A stretch of 64,000 bases of DNA from Leptospira venezuelensis. GTDB lineage: Bacteria; Spirochaetota; Leptospiria; Leptospirales; Leptospiraceae. Positions 16,547 through 24,383 of the stretch are shown in pieces. How positions within the stretch are numbered: position 1 is the first letter of the stretch; each line of letters begins with the position of its first letter. The notes beneath the pieces were generated by a model that saw only the letters and a program-made list of their open reading frames with translations, did not search any database and was not told the DNA's origin. The translations under genes and the position numbers were made by a program. The stretch is taken from positions 496,001 through 560,000 of the forward strand of contig NZ_NETS01000011.1 in NCBI RefSeq assembly GCF_002150035.1, read 5' to 3'.

Positions 16547-17926
16547 ATGATACAAGATATCAATATACCTAGGATACTGATCTCCGGCACAGGGAGCGGG
16601 ACCGGAAAAACTACATTTACGATAGCACTCACTAAGGCATTACAAGCTAAGGGCCTAAAAGTTTCCGTATTCAAATGCGGACCCGATTATTTAGATCCAG
16701 GTTATCATTCGTTCGTTACAGGCAAAACCTGTCAAAATTTGGATGGATGGCTGATGGGTAAAGAATCAGTACTTTCCAGTTTTATAAGTGCAAGCCAAGG
16801 TTCAGACATTTCGATTATTGAAGGAGTGATGGGTCTATTTGACGGTCATTCTCCCAATTCGGAAGCGGGATCTACTGCAGAAATTGCAAAATGGCTACAG
16901 GCCCCAACTATAATATTAATAGATGCATCCGGAATGGCAGCAACTTTTTCAGCAGTCGCATCCGGTATTAAAAATCATGATCCGAAAGTTCCCATCCAAG
17001 GTTTTATAGCAAATTTTATAGGAAGTAAGAACCACTTATCGATTATAGAAACTGCAAGTATTCCTTTGCCTATCTTAGGAGGATTTCCTAAGTCTTATGA
17101 ATACTCTTTTCCGGAAAGACATTTGGGACTTAGGACTGCTGGCCCAGATATTTTAACCGAAGAAAAACTTACTTTTTGGCAAAATTTATCAGAGGAATGG
17201 CTAAATTTAGATAAGATCTTGGAAATTGCAAATTCAGCTCCTCCCATTCTTTCAGAAGTAGCAGCAGAATCTCAGGGGAAACCTAAAGAATGTAAGATTG
17301 GTGTAGCCTACGACGAAGCATTCCATTTTTATTATGAAGAGAATTTCAAAAAATTAAGGGAAGAAGGAGCCGAATTGGTTTTCTTTTCCCCACTGAAAGA
17401 TATCAAACTTCCAGAAGTGGATGGCTTATACTTTGGTGGAGGATATCCAGAACTATTCGCAGAAAATCTATCAAAAAATAAAAGCCTAATCGAAGAGATA
17501 AAAAGTTTTGCAAATTTAGAAAGGCCAATCTATGCGGAATGCGGCGGATTGATGTATCTTTCTTCGGAGATCCAAAATATAGAAGGACAAAGTTTTCCTA
17601 TGGTGGGACTTATCCCTGGCAAAGCGATCATGGGTCCTAAACTTAAAAGTTTAGGTTATGTTGAAGTTCATACGGAGAAAAGAACTATCTTAGGTGAAGC
17701 AGGCATCAGATTCAGAGGACACCAATTCAGGTATTCAGACCTCATTTTAGAAAATGAAGATGAGTCATTATTCTCTTACCATATCAGAAAACGTAAATCC
17801 GAACAAACCTTTAGAGAAGGTTATACGGTTTCGAACGTATTAGCAAGTTATGTGCATGCACATTGGGCCTCTAATCCTGAAATTCCGAAAAACTTTATAT
17901 CTTCATGTAGGAGATTCGAAGTTTGA
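16547..17926 (+). CDS. cbiA: Cobyrinate a,c-diamide synthase CbiA
   Basis: 459 residues, amidoligase with an N-terminal ATP-binding domain (ISGTGSGTGKTTFTIALTKA, VFKCGPDYLDPGYH, EGVMGLFDGH) and a C-terminal class I glutamine-amidotransferase domain (VDGLYFGGGYPELFAENLS, nucleophile Cys in YAECGGLMYLSSEI, His in SYVHAHWASNP). It amidates the a and c acetates of cobyrinate using glutamine. It starts six bases after cobO and overlaps cbiZ by four bases. Confidence 0.95.
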   Translation: MIQDINIPRILISGTGSGTGKTTFTIALTKALQAKGLKVSVFKCGPDYLDPGYHSFVTGKTCQNLDGWLMGKESVLSSFISASQGSDISIIEGVMGLFDGHSPNSEAGSTAEIAKWLQAPTIILIDASGMAATFSAVASGIKNHDPKVPIQGFIANFIGSKNHLSIIETASIPLPILGGFPKSYEYSFPERHLGLRTAGPDILTEEKLTFWQNLSEEWLNLDKILEIANSAPPILSEVAAESQGKPKECKIGVAYDEAFHFYYEENFKKLREEGAELVFFSPLKDIKLPEVDGLYFGGGYPELFAENLSKNKSLIEEIKSFANLERPIYAECGGLMYLSSEIQNIEGQSFPMVGLIPGKAIMGPKLKSLGYVEVHTEKRTILGEAGIRFRGHQFRYSDLILENEDESLFSYHIRKRKSEQTFREGYTVSNVLASYVHAHWASNPEIPKNFISSCRRFEV

Positions 17927-18627
17927 ACTTTTTTCAGAAAGATCAAATCGAAGTTTCTTCCACCTGGTTGGAACTCCAACTATCCAAGCCCCATTCTTCT
18001 TTAAGTTGGGCGGTCGTTGGAGGAGGATATTTCACCACCAATAAAGTGTATTGGTTAAAAGTTTCCAATGCGGAATTAAGTCCTGAAACTATTCCGGAAG
18101 AATTTTATAGAAATCGATTAGCAGTCAAAGGAGAAAAAGAAGAAGTTTTAGGCTTTATGACAAGCGCTTCTCTTTTAGATTACTCCGTGTCCGAAAAAAG
18201 TTTGGACGGCTTACATGTTAGATCAATTGCAACAGTGGGATTAGGAAATGCAGTAAGAGTAGGAGATATTCTAAAACAAATTAAAAAAATAGGAACAATC
18301 AATTTACTCATTCAGACTTCCGAGGCACTTACCTTCTCCGCAAGCATAGAAGCGATCTCAATAGCGTCCGAGGCAAGGACCCTAGCGGTTTTAGAATCAG
18401 AGATCCAGATACAAAGCGAAAAAAATTATGCTACTGGCACTGGCACAGATTGTATCGGGATTATTTCTCCGATTGGAACGACTGAAATAGATTATGTGGG
18501 AAAACATACAACCTTTGGGCATTTAATTGGAGCCACATCATACGAAGCAGTTACAAATGGGATCCTTAAATGGAAAATATCCAGAAACTCTATGAACAAA
18601 AGATATCAGAGTTTATCAAACATATGA
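17923..18627 (+). CDS. cbiZ: Adenosylcobinamide amidohydrolase CbiZ-like
   Basis: 234 residues from a TTG overlapping the cbiA stop. Matches the CbiZ family: GFMTSASLLDYSVSEKSLDG, the IATVGLGNAVRVGD turn and the C-terminal GTGTDCIGIISPIG and YVGKHTTFGHLIGA motifs. CbiZ removes the aminopropanol side chain from cobinamide or pseudo-B12 to give cobyric acid for remodelling, known in archaea and Rhodobacter. Its place inside a de novo operon suggests the cell also salvages external corrinoids, consistent with the riboswitch-linked TonB receptor downstream. Substrate preference is not readable. Confidence 0.88.
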   Translation: MNFFQKDQIEVSSTWLELQLSKPHSSLSWAVVGGGYFTTNKVYWLKVSNAELSPETIPEEFYRNRLAVKGEKEEVLGFMTSASLLDYSVSEKSLDGLHVRSIATVGLGNAVRVGDILKQIKKIGTINLLIQTSEALTFSASIEAISIASEARTLAVLESEIQIQSEKNYATGTGTDCIGIISPIGTTEIDYVGKHTTFGHLIGATSYEAVTNGILKWKISRNSMNKRYQSLSNI

Positions 18628-19253
18628 AAAAATCAGTATGTTTGATCAGACATCCTCACGTTTCTTCTGAATATGGGGGAAGATATTTGGGAAGAAAGGA
18701 AGTTCCTCTCTCCAAAGAAAAAGTTCAGGAGATCGATAAAATAAATGAAAAAATCCAAGAAAAATTCTTAAAAGGTAAAATATATTTAAGCCCCGCAAAA
18801 CAATGTAGAGATTTTTTCGAATCATTAGAATTTCAGAATGAATCTCAACCAGAGATTAAAGAAGAGTTACGAGAGTTGGACTTTGGAGATTGGGAAGGCA
18901 AATCATTCTCGGAAATTGCAGAAATAAATTTAGAAGGTTTGAAAAAATTCGCAGACTTCTCCCCGTCATTTCGATTTCCCAAAGGAGAAAGTTTACATGA
19001 ATTCCAATCAAGGGCAGAGGTTTTCAAAGAGTATATTCTCTCTTCTTCGGATCCAAATATCTTAATTCTAGCGCAAGGAGGAATTCTCTCCATTTTACTT
19101 TGTTCATTTTTAAATATCCCAGCGTCATTCTATACAAAATTCAAACTGTCTCCATCTACCCTTGTTTACGTAGATATATTCAAAAATGGTCAGGCTGTTT
19201 TAACAGATCTAATTAGAACTTCTTCCACAAGGAGATGTGAATGGCCGAGTTAA
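18624..19253 (+). CDS. Histidine-phosphatase-family protein with altered catalytic site (CobC-like)
   Basis: 209 residues starting at the ATG that overlaps the cbiZ stop (ATGA) and gives MKKSVCLIRHPHV at the N-terminus. First-half catalytic motif is present (RHP in place of RHG, His10), as is the acid region ELRELDFGDWEGKSF. The second catalytic histidine, normally in a SHGG-like motif, is replaced by glutamine (ILAQGGILSIL), and the usual SPLxRAxQT arginine is also absent (SPAKQCRDF). It may be a weak or dead alpha-ribazole phosphatase, or have another role. A second, intact member of this family lies at 23370. Confidence 0.75.
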   Translation: MKKSVCLIRHPHVSSEYGGRYLGRKEVPLSKEKVQEIDKINEKIQEKFLKGKIYLSPAKQCRDFFESLEFQNESQPEIKEELRELDFGDWEGKSFSEIAEINLEGLKKFADFSPSFRFPKGESLHEFQSRAEVFKEYILSSSDPNILILAQGGILSILLCSFLNIPASFYTKFKLSPSTLVYVDIFKNGQAVLTDLIRTSSTRRCEWPS

Positions 19254-19795
19254 TTTTAATTACAGGCGGATGCAGGAGTGGGAAAAGTAGATTCGCGTTA
19301 GAAAAGGCAAACCTTTCAAAAGAGAAAAAGTTTTTTTTGGCAACTTGCCCACGCATAGATTCAGAAATGGATGAAAGAATACAAAGACACCAGCAAGAAA
19401 GATCAGGCTGGATCACAATCGAAGAAGAAATAGAACTTTCTACTGCATTAGATTCTATTCCTCCCAAATCAATTGTGTTAATCGATTGTTTAAGTCTTTG
19501 GATTAATAATCTAATGTTTAAAGCAAATAAAGAAAACAGAAACCTTACTCAAGATCAAATCGAAGATGTTTGTTCAAAATTAGGAAAACATATACTGGGT
19601 TCGAAATTGAAAGTTGTGTTTTTGGTCACGAACGAAGTCGGAATGGGACTTGTTCCGGAAAATAAAGAAGGGCGATTGTACAGGGATCTATTAGGGATCT
19701 GTAATCAAACATTTGCCTCTTTCGCGAATAGAGTATATTTCTTAGTTAGTGGAATTTCAATCCCGATCAAACCAGCTTCGGAGATCTGCTTATGA
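19241..19795 (+). CDS. cobU: Adenosylcobinamide kinase/guanylyltransferase CobU
   Basis: 184 residues with P-loop ITGGCRSGKSRFALEKA, the LATCPRIDSEMDERIQRHQ segment that carries the guanylylated histidine, the Walker B-like VLIDCLSLWINNL and VTNEVGMGLVPENKEGRLYRD, all diagnostic of CobU/CobP. It phosphorylates adenosylcobinamide and transfers GMP to make GDP-cobinamide for nucleotide-loop assembly. It has a good AAGGAG and overlaps its neighbours on both sides. Confidence 0.95.
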   Translation: MAELILITGGCRSGKSRFALEKANLSKEKKFFLATCPRIDSEMDERIQRHQQERSGWITIEEEIELSTALDSIPPKSIVLIDCLSLWINNLMFKANKENRNLTQDQIEDVCSKLGKHILGSKLKVVFLVTNEVGMGLVPENKEGRLYRDLLGICNQTFASFANRVYFLVSGISIPIKPASEICL

Positions 19796-22392
19796 AATCG
19801 GACCAAATTAGTCCACATGGGGGCAATCTATATAAGATGGCAAATATTGCGGGAGTCAATCCTTCGGAAATTTTAGATTTCTCCTCTAATCTAAATCCAC
19901 TCGGTTTTCCAGATTGGATTCGCCCATTGATTAATTCCAAAATAAGTGATCTAATACATTATCCGGATCCAAATTATACGGATGCAAGAATCTCTTTAGA
20001 GAAAAATTGGAACATTCCAAAGGAAGAAATCGTCTTGGGAAATGGTGCGTCTGAACTTATTCGCATAATTCCAAAGATCAAAAAGTTTGATCTCGCTGTA
20101 ATCGCCCAGCCTTCTTATATCGACTATAAAAAAAGTATAGAATTAGCTGAACTTCAAATCCAAGAAATTGTTCTGCAAAAAGATTCTAACTTTGAATTGA
20201 ACTATGAGGAACTAATCCGGATTTTACAGATAAACTCAGCAAAACAAATATTAATTATACTAGGACATCCAAATAACCCGACAGGAAGATTATTAAATAG
20301 AGAAAAGATCCTAAACATAGCTTCTGAATTTAAAAATTCTTTTTTCGTAATAGATGAATCCTTTGTAGATTTTTGCTCTGATGATGTTTCCTTTAGAAAT
20401 TATAGATCCGAAAATCTCGCCGTTCTCTGGTCCTTAACTAAAATTTTAGCGCTTCCCGGACTTAGAATAGGATTACTATTAATAGAATCCGAGATTGCAT
20501 CCAGAATTTTAGAACTTCTTCCCAGTTGGTCAGTAAATAGTTTAAGTGCTTCTATTATCGAAAAATTTGGAGAAGACCATGGGTTTTTATTAAAAACAAA
20601 TGAAAAACTGTTAGAGTGGAAGAGCATATTCATAAAAGAATTAGAAGAACTAAAAATTTTTCGGGTTTATAATACTAATGCGAATTTCATTCTTTTGGAA
20701 TGTTTAGAACTTAAATATAATATTTCAGAATTAGAATATCTTCTTCTTAAAGATTTCAAAATTGGGATCAGAAACTGCAACAATTTCAAAGGATTCGATA
20801 ATTATTATATACGAATCGCGATCAAAACTCCCGAAGAAAACGATAGGCTTATACAAGCATTTCGAACTATATTTAAAAATACTCTCAAATCTCCTAAAAC
20901 AAAAAAAGCAAAGCCCGCACTTATGCTCCAAGGCACAGCCTCCAATGTCGGAAAAAGTATTTTAGCGACCGCATTCTGTAGGATCTTTACCCAAGACGGT
21001 TTCAGAGTTGCACCATTTAAGTCCCAAAATATGGCGCTAAACTCCTTTGTGACTCATGAAGGTGCAGAGATAGGCAGAGCACAAGCATTACAAGCTCAAG
21101 CTTGCAAGATCAGAGCGGATTACAGAATGAATCCTATCCTTCTAAAACCTTCTAGCGAAAAAGATTCACAAGTTATCCTGAATGGAAAACCAATAGAGGC
21201 AATGGATTTCAGAGATTACATGAAATTCAAGTTAAGTGCTTTTAACGAGGTGAAAAAATCGTATGATTCTCTTTCGGATGAATTCGATATGCTAGTTTTA
21301 GAAGGAGCCGGAGGAGTCTCTGAAGTCAATTTAAAGGATAAAGACATTGTAAATATGAGAATGGCAGAATATGCCAAGGCAAAAGTACTATTGGCAGGCA
21401 ATATAGATCATGGAGGAGTATTCGGCTCTTTCGTCGGCGCAATGGAAACAATGTCCGAATGGGAAAGGAAACTAGTTTCTGGTTTTCTAATAAACCGATT
21501 CAGAGGGATAAAAAGTCTACTCGATCCTGGTATCAAATACTTAGAAGAAACCACTCGCAAAAATGTATTCGGCGTTATTCCATTCCTAAACGATCTCAGG
21601 CTGCCCGAAGAAGATTCACTAGAATTCAAATCGGGAAGTTTGAGTGATACTTCTCCATTAGGAAACAGGATAGATATTGTCTTAATCGATACACCCAGGA
21701 TCTCCAATCATACGGATCTCGATTCTCTTAGAATTGAACCAGATGTTAGAGTCAGGATTGCACAAAGAAAGGAAGAGATTGGAAACCCAGACGTTTTAAT
21801 TCTTCCGGGAAGTAAAAACGTAATCACAGATCTAAACTATCTGAAACAATCAGGGATTTCAGAAATCATTTTAAATTTCCATAAAGAAAGAAAAACAGAA
21901 ATTATAGGCATTTGTGGAGGTTACCAAATGTTGGGAGAATCCGTACACGATCCATTCCAAATCGAAAGTAATTTAGGTTCCGCAGAAGGCTTAAACTTGA
22001 TTGGAGTTAAAACAATATTAGAAAAAGAGAAATTACTGAAACAAACAGAAGGTATCCATCTTCTTTCTGGGAAAAAAGTATCCGGATATGAAATACACCA
22101 TGGAAATACGAAAGAGATATCCGCAAAATCTATCTTCCAAAATAACTTAGGCGAAAGTTTAGGTCATCAAGGAATTTCGGAAAGAGTCTGGGGAACATAC
22201 TTACACGGAGTATTCGACGAAGACGAGTTTAGAAGATCCTTTTTAGATAAAATCCGAATTAGAAAAGGAATGAGTCCGTTAAACGAAATTCAGGCGAGGT
22301 ATGAATTAGAAACGAATTTAGATCGTTTAGCGGATGAAGTAAGAAATTCAGTAAATATGCCTGAAATTTATCGGATTTTAGGATTGAAATGA
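19792..22392 (+). CDS. cobD-cbiP: Fused threonine-phosphate decarboxylase (CobD) and cobyric acid synthase (CbiP)
   Basis: 866 residues in one uninterrupted frame. Residues 1-365 are a PLP-dependent aminotransferase-fold CobD (HGGNLYKMANIAGVNPSEIL, LDFSSNLNPLGFP, HPNNPTGRL, PLP lysine about 217 in SLTKILALPGLRIG), which makes (R)-1-aminopropan-2-ol phosphate. Residues about 373-866 are CbiP/CobQ: LMLQGTASNVGKSILATAFC, KSQNMALNSFVT, then the amidotransferase half with IGICGGYQMLGESV (nucleophile Cys) and YLHGVFDEDEF. It amidates four side chains of adenosylcobyrinate diamide. Both products are substrates of CbiB, encoded next, so the fusion links precursors of one reaction. Both halves keep their key residues. 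Confidence 0.93.
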   Translation: MKSDQISPHGGNLYKMANIAGVNPSEILDFSSNLNPLGFPDWIRPLINSKISDLIHYPDPNYTDARISLEKNWNIPKEEIVLGNGASELIRIIPKIKKFDLAVIAQPSYIDYKKSIELAELQIQEIVLQKDSNFELNYEELIRILQINSAKQILIILGHPNNPTGRLLNREKILNIASEFKNSFFVIDESFVDFCSDDVSFRNYRSENLAVLWSLTKILALPGLRIGLLLIESEIASRILELLPSWSVNSLSASIIEKFGEDHGFLLKTNEKLLEWKSIFIKELEELKIFRVYNTNANFILLECLELKYNISELEYLLLKDFKIGIRNCNNFKGFDNYYIRIAIKTPEENDRLIQAFRTIFKNTLKSPKTKKAKPALMLQGTASNVGKSILATAFCRIFTQDGFRVAPFKSQNMALNSFVTHEGAEIGRAQALQAQACKIRADYRMNPILLKPSSEKDSQVILNGKPIEAMDFRDYMKFKLSAFNEVKKSYDSLSDEFDMLVLEGAGGVSEVNLKDKDIVNMRMAEYAKAKVLLAGNIDHGGVFGSFVGAMETMSEWERKLVSGFLINRFRGIKSLLDPGIKYLEETTRKNVFGVIPFLNDLRLPEEDSLEFKSGSLSDTSPLGNRIDIVLIDTPRISNHTDLDSLRIEPDVRVRIAQRKEEIGNPDVLILPGSKNVITDLNYLKQSGISEIILNFHKERKTEIIGICGGYQMLGESVHDPFQIESNLGSAEGLNLIGVKTILEKEKLLKQTEGIHLLSGKKVSGYEIHHGNTKEISAKSIFQNNLGESLGHQGISERVWGTYLHGVFDEDEFRRSFLDKIRIRKGMSPLNEIQARYELETNLDRLADEVRNSVNMPEIYRILGLK

Positions 22393-23360
22393 ATTCAATT
22401 TGGATCCTTCCCGCTTCATTACTTTTAGATCTTGGCTTCGGAGATCCCCAGGGATTCCCTCATCCGGTTCGTTTAATTGGAAAATTTGCAAGATATATGG
22501 AGAAGGTCACAAGAAGATATATCTCATCTGAAAAATTTGCAGGAATCATTACTTCTTTTTCAGTATATTCTATTTCCTTTATATTTCCTTGGGTCATCAT
22601 AGGATTCTCTCGCTTTATTCATCCTTTTTTAGCAGAATTAGCGTCTACATTCATCATATACACAAGTATCGCCTTAAAAGATCTATTGGATCATAGTAAG
22701 GATGTTTATTCCGCGCTCCACGAAAACAATCTAAAAAAGGCTCGTATAATGGTTGGTCGAATTGTGGGAAGAGACACTGCAAATTTAAAAGAACCTGAAA
22801 TTATCAGAGCGGGTATAGAAAGCGTGGGAGAAAGTCTCGTGGACGGAATTACTGCCCCCCTTTTTTTTGCCGCACTGGGTGGCCCTGCTTTTGCAATGCT
22901 CTATCGTTCAATCAACACACTGGACTCAATTTTTGGTTATAAAAATGAAACCTATCTGAAATTTGGCTGGGCATCTGCCAGAATAGATGATTTGGCAAAT
23001 TATATTCCAGCAAGACTGACTGCTCCAATACTCTGCATCTCTTCCGCCATATTAGGTTTTTATCCATTAAGATCTTTGAAAATACTCATCAGAGACGGAA
23101 GAAAGCATCCCAGCCCAAATTCTGGACTTTGCGAAGCTGCCTTAGCCGGAGCCTTAAAAATTCAATTAGGAGGTAGAAATTATTATTCGGGAATTCCAAG
23201 TGAGAAACCAAAATTAGGAGATCCAGATCATAAATTGATACCAAATTTAATCTTAGACGCAAATAGGATTATATTCTTAACCTCCATTCTTTCTACACTC
23301 TTGTTTTTAGGCCTTGGACAGACGGTTCATTTCGTATTTAGGACCTTCTTCAAATCTTAA
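22389..23360 (+). CDS. cbiB: Adenosylcobinamide-phosphate synthase CbiB
   Basis: 323 residues, integral membrane protein with about five hydrophobic helices. Typical CbiB start LLLDLGFGDPQGFPHPVRLIG, then VGRDTANLKEPEIIRAGIESVGESLVDG (split signature), LYRSINTLDSIFGYKN, and the C-terminal GLCEAALAGALKIQLGG. It joins adenosylcobyric acid with aminopropanol (phosphate). Starts in the stop of the cobD-cbiP fusion (ATGA). Confidence 0.95.
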   Translation: MNSIWILPASLLLDLGFGDPQGFPHPVRLIGKFARYMEKVTRRYISSEKFAGIITSFSVYSISFIFPWVIIGFSRFIHPFLAELASTFIIYTSIALKDLLDHSKDVYSALHENNLKKARIMVGRIVGRDTANLKEPEIIRAGIESVGESLVDGITAPLFFAALGGPAFAMLYRSINTLDSIFGYKNETYLKFGWASARIDDLANYIPARLTAPILCISSAILGFYPLRSLKILIRDGRKHPSPNSGLCEAALAGALKIQLGGRNYYSGIPSEKPKLGDPDHKLIPNLILDANRIIFLTSILSTLLFLGLGQTVHFVFRTFFKS

Positions 23361-23369
23361 ATTTATTTT

Positions 23370-23951
23370 ATGAAAAATAAAGAATATCATCTTTTCCTAA
23401 TACGACATGGAGAAACAGAATGGAATCGGGAAAGAAGGTTACAAGGACAGACTGATACCTGTCTAACAGAGCTAGGAATAGAACAATCCATCAAATTAGC
23501 TTACAAATTGAAGGATAAAGGAATAGAAATCATTTTTAGCAGTGATCTAAGAAGAGCAAAAGATACATCGGAACAGATTGCCCGCATATTAGGGATCGAG
23601 ATCATATATCATCCAGGGCTTAGGGAGATATATTTAGGAGAAGCACAAGGAGTTTTAGAATCAGATCTTTCCAATTTATTCGGAGAAAACTCGTTTATTG
23701 CCTGGAAAAGTTTAGATACGATCCACAAACAATTTAGATTTCCCGGTGGGGAAAGCAAGTCTGAAGCGGAGAAGAGAATCATCACAACTATATTAAATTT
23801 ATTAAAAATACATAACAAAAATAATATTGCGGTTTGCAGCCATGGATTCGTTCTCTCTAGATTTTATAAAAACTTTTCTCTACAGGAATTTCCTCATTCT
23901 AAACTTGGGAATTGTGGAGTTTTGGAATTACCAATTTTAATGAATTATTAG
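23370..23951 (+). CDS. cobC: Histidine phosphatase, likely alpha-ribazole phosphatase CobC
   Basis: 193 residues with the complete phosphoglycerate-mutase-type catalytic set: LIRHGETEWNRERRLQGQTD (His13), SSDLRRAKDTSEQIA, the acid region GLREIYLGEAQGVL and VCSHGFVLSRF. As the last gene of the B12 operon it most likely removes the 5'-phosphate of alpha-ribazole phosphate or adenosylcobalamin phosphate. The reaction could be shared with, or replace, the altered paralogue at 18624. It begins nine bases after cbiB without a clear Shine-Dalgarno. Confidence 0.85.
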   Translation: MKNKEYHLFLIRHGETEWNRERRLQGQTDTCLTELGIEQSIKLAYKLKDKGIEIIFSSDLRRAKDTSEQIARILGIEIIYHPGLREIYLGEAQGVLESDLSNLFGENSFIAWKSLDTIHKQFRFPGGESKSEAEKRIITTILNLLKIHNKNNIAVCSHGFVLSRFYKNFSLQEFPHSKLGNCGVLELPILMNY

Positions 23952-24016
23952 AAATAAATTAAACATTAGCAAAATAAATCAGAATAATATTTTTGAAGCT
24001 TATAAAACTTTTTTCG

Positions 24017-24044
24017 TTGAATAAAACAAGACGATTCCAATGAT
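24017..24044 (+). promoter_or_regulatory. Candidate promoter upstream of second riboswitch
   Basis: TTGAAT, 16-base spacer, AATGAT. It would start transcription near 24051, just before the conserved riboswitch core. The match is moderate only. Confidence 0.3.
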
Positions 24045-24047
24045 CGA

Positions 24048-24190
24048 CTTAACTTTCAGGATGAAGTTGGGTGTAACTCCCACGCTGACCCGCAACTGTG
24101 ATCGAAACAGATCAGAAAGATATTTTCTTTTTGTTCTCACTTCGCAAGCCAGATCTCCCTGCAGACTAAAACCTCGAGGTTAGGTATGTT
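24048..24190 (+). ncRNA. Cobalamin riboswitch upstream of TonB receptor
   Basis: Core GTTGGGTGTAACTCCCACGC, then TGACCCGCAACTGTGATCG and the closing AGCCAGATCTCCCTGC (24147-24162) match the conserved cobalamin aptamer. It lies in sense orientation before a TonB-dependent receptor, as in many btuB leaders. It is a separate copy from the one at 5195 and clearly diverged from it outside the core. Confidence 0.92.
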
Positions 24191-24195
24191 AGCAT

Positions 24196-24255
24196 TCTCG
24201 CCAAGCACGTCCGTGCATTCGCGAAGGGCCCCGAAAGTTAAAAATCGGGGCTCCC
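24196..24255 (+). promoter_or_regulatory. Hairpins downstream of second riboswitch
   Basis: Two stem-loops: GCACG / CGTGC with almost no loop at 24205-24216, and GCCCCGA / TCGGGGC (24228-24234 and 24245-24251, 10-base A-rich loop). The second looks like a terminator stem but is followed by CTCCCGCAAAC, not by T residues, so intrinsic termination is doubtful. They probably belong to the expression platform. Confidence 0.45.
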
Positions 24256-24310
24256 GCAAACTAAGGTAAATTCCTAATTTTTTGCATTAGAATATTTATA
24301 TATTCTCATT

Positions 24311-24340
24311 TTGACATAAATTAGACTAACATTTGTTAGT
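24311..24340 (+). promoter_or_regulatory. TTGACA box and ACTAACA-TT-TGTTAGT inverted repeat before TonB receptor
   Basis: A consensus -35 hexamer TTGACA at 24311-24316 is followed by a perfect 7-bp inverted repeat with a 2-base centre at 24325-24340, roughly where a -10 element would lie. This is the layout of a repressor operator. It sits between the riboswitch and the receptor start at 24384. No regulator is assigned. Confidence 0.4.
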
Positions 24341-24383
24341 TTATCTTTGTTTCGGAAGTTTTCCAAATAAAACGGACGAAAAC

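Noticed and set aside
24228..24251. Intrinsic terminator after the second riboswitch
   Set aside because: The GCCCCGA/TCGGGGC stem is good but is followed by CTCCCGCAAAC rather than a T run.
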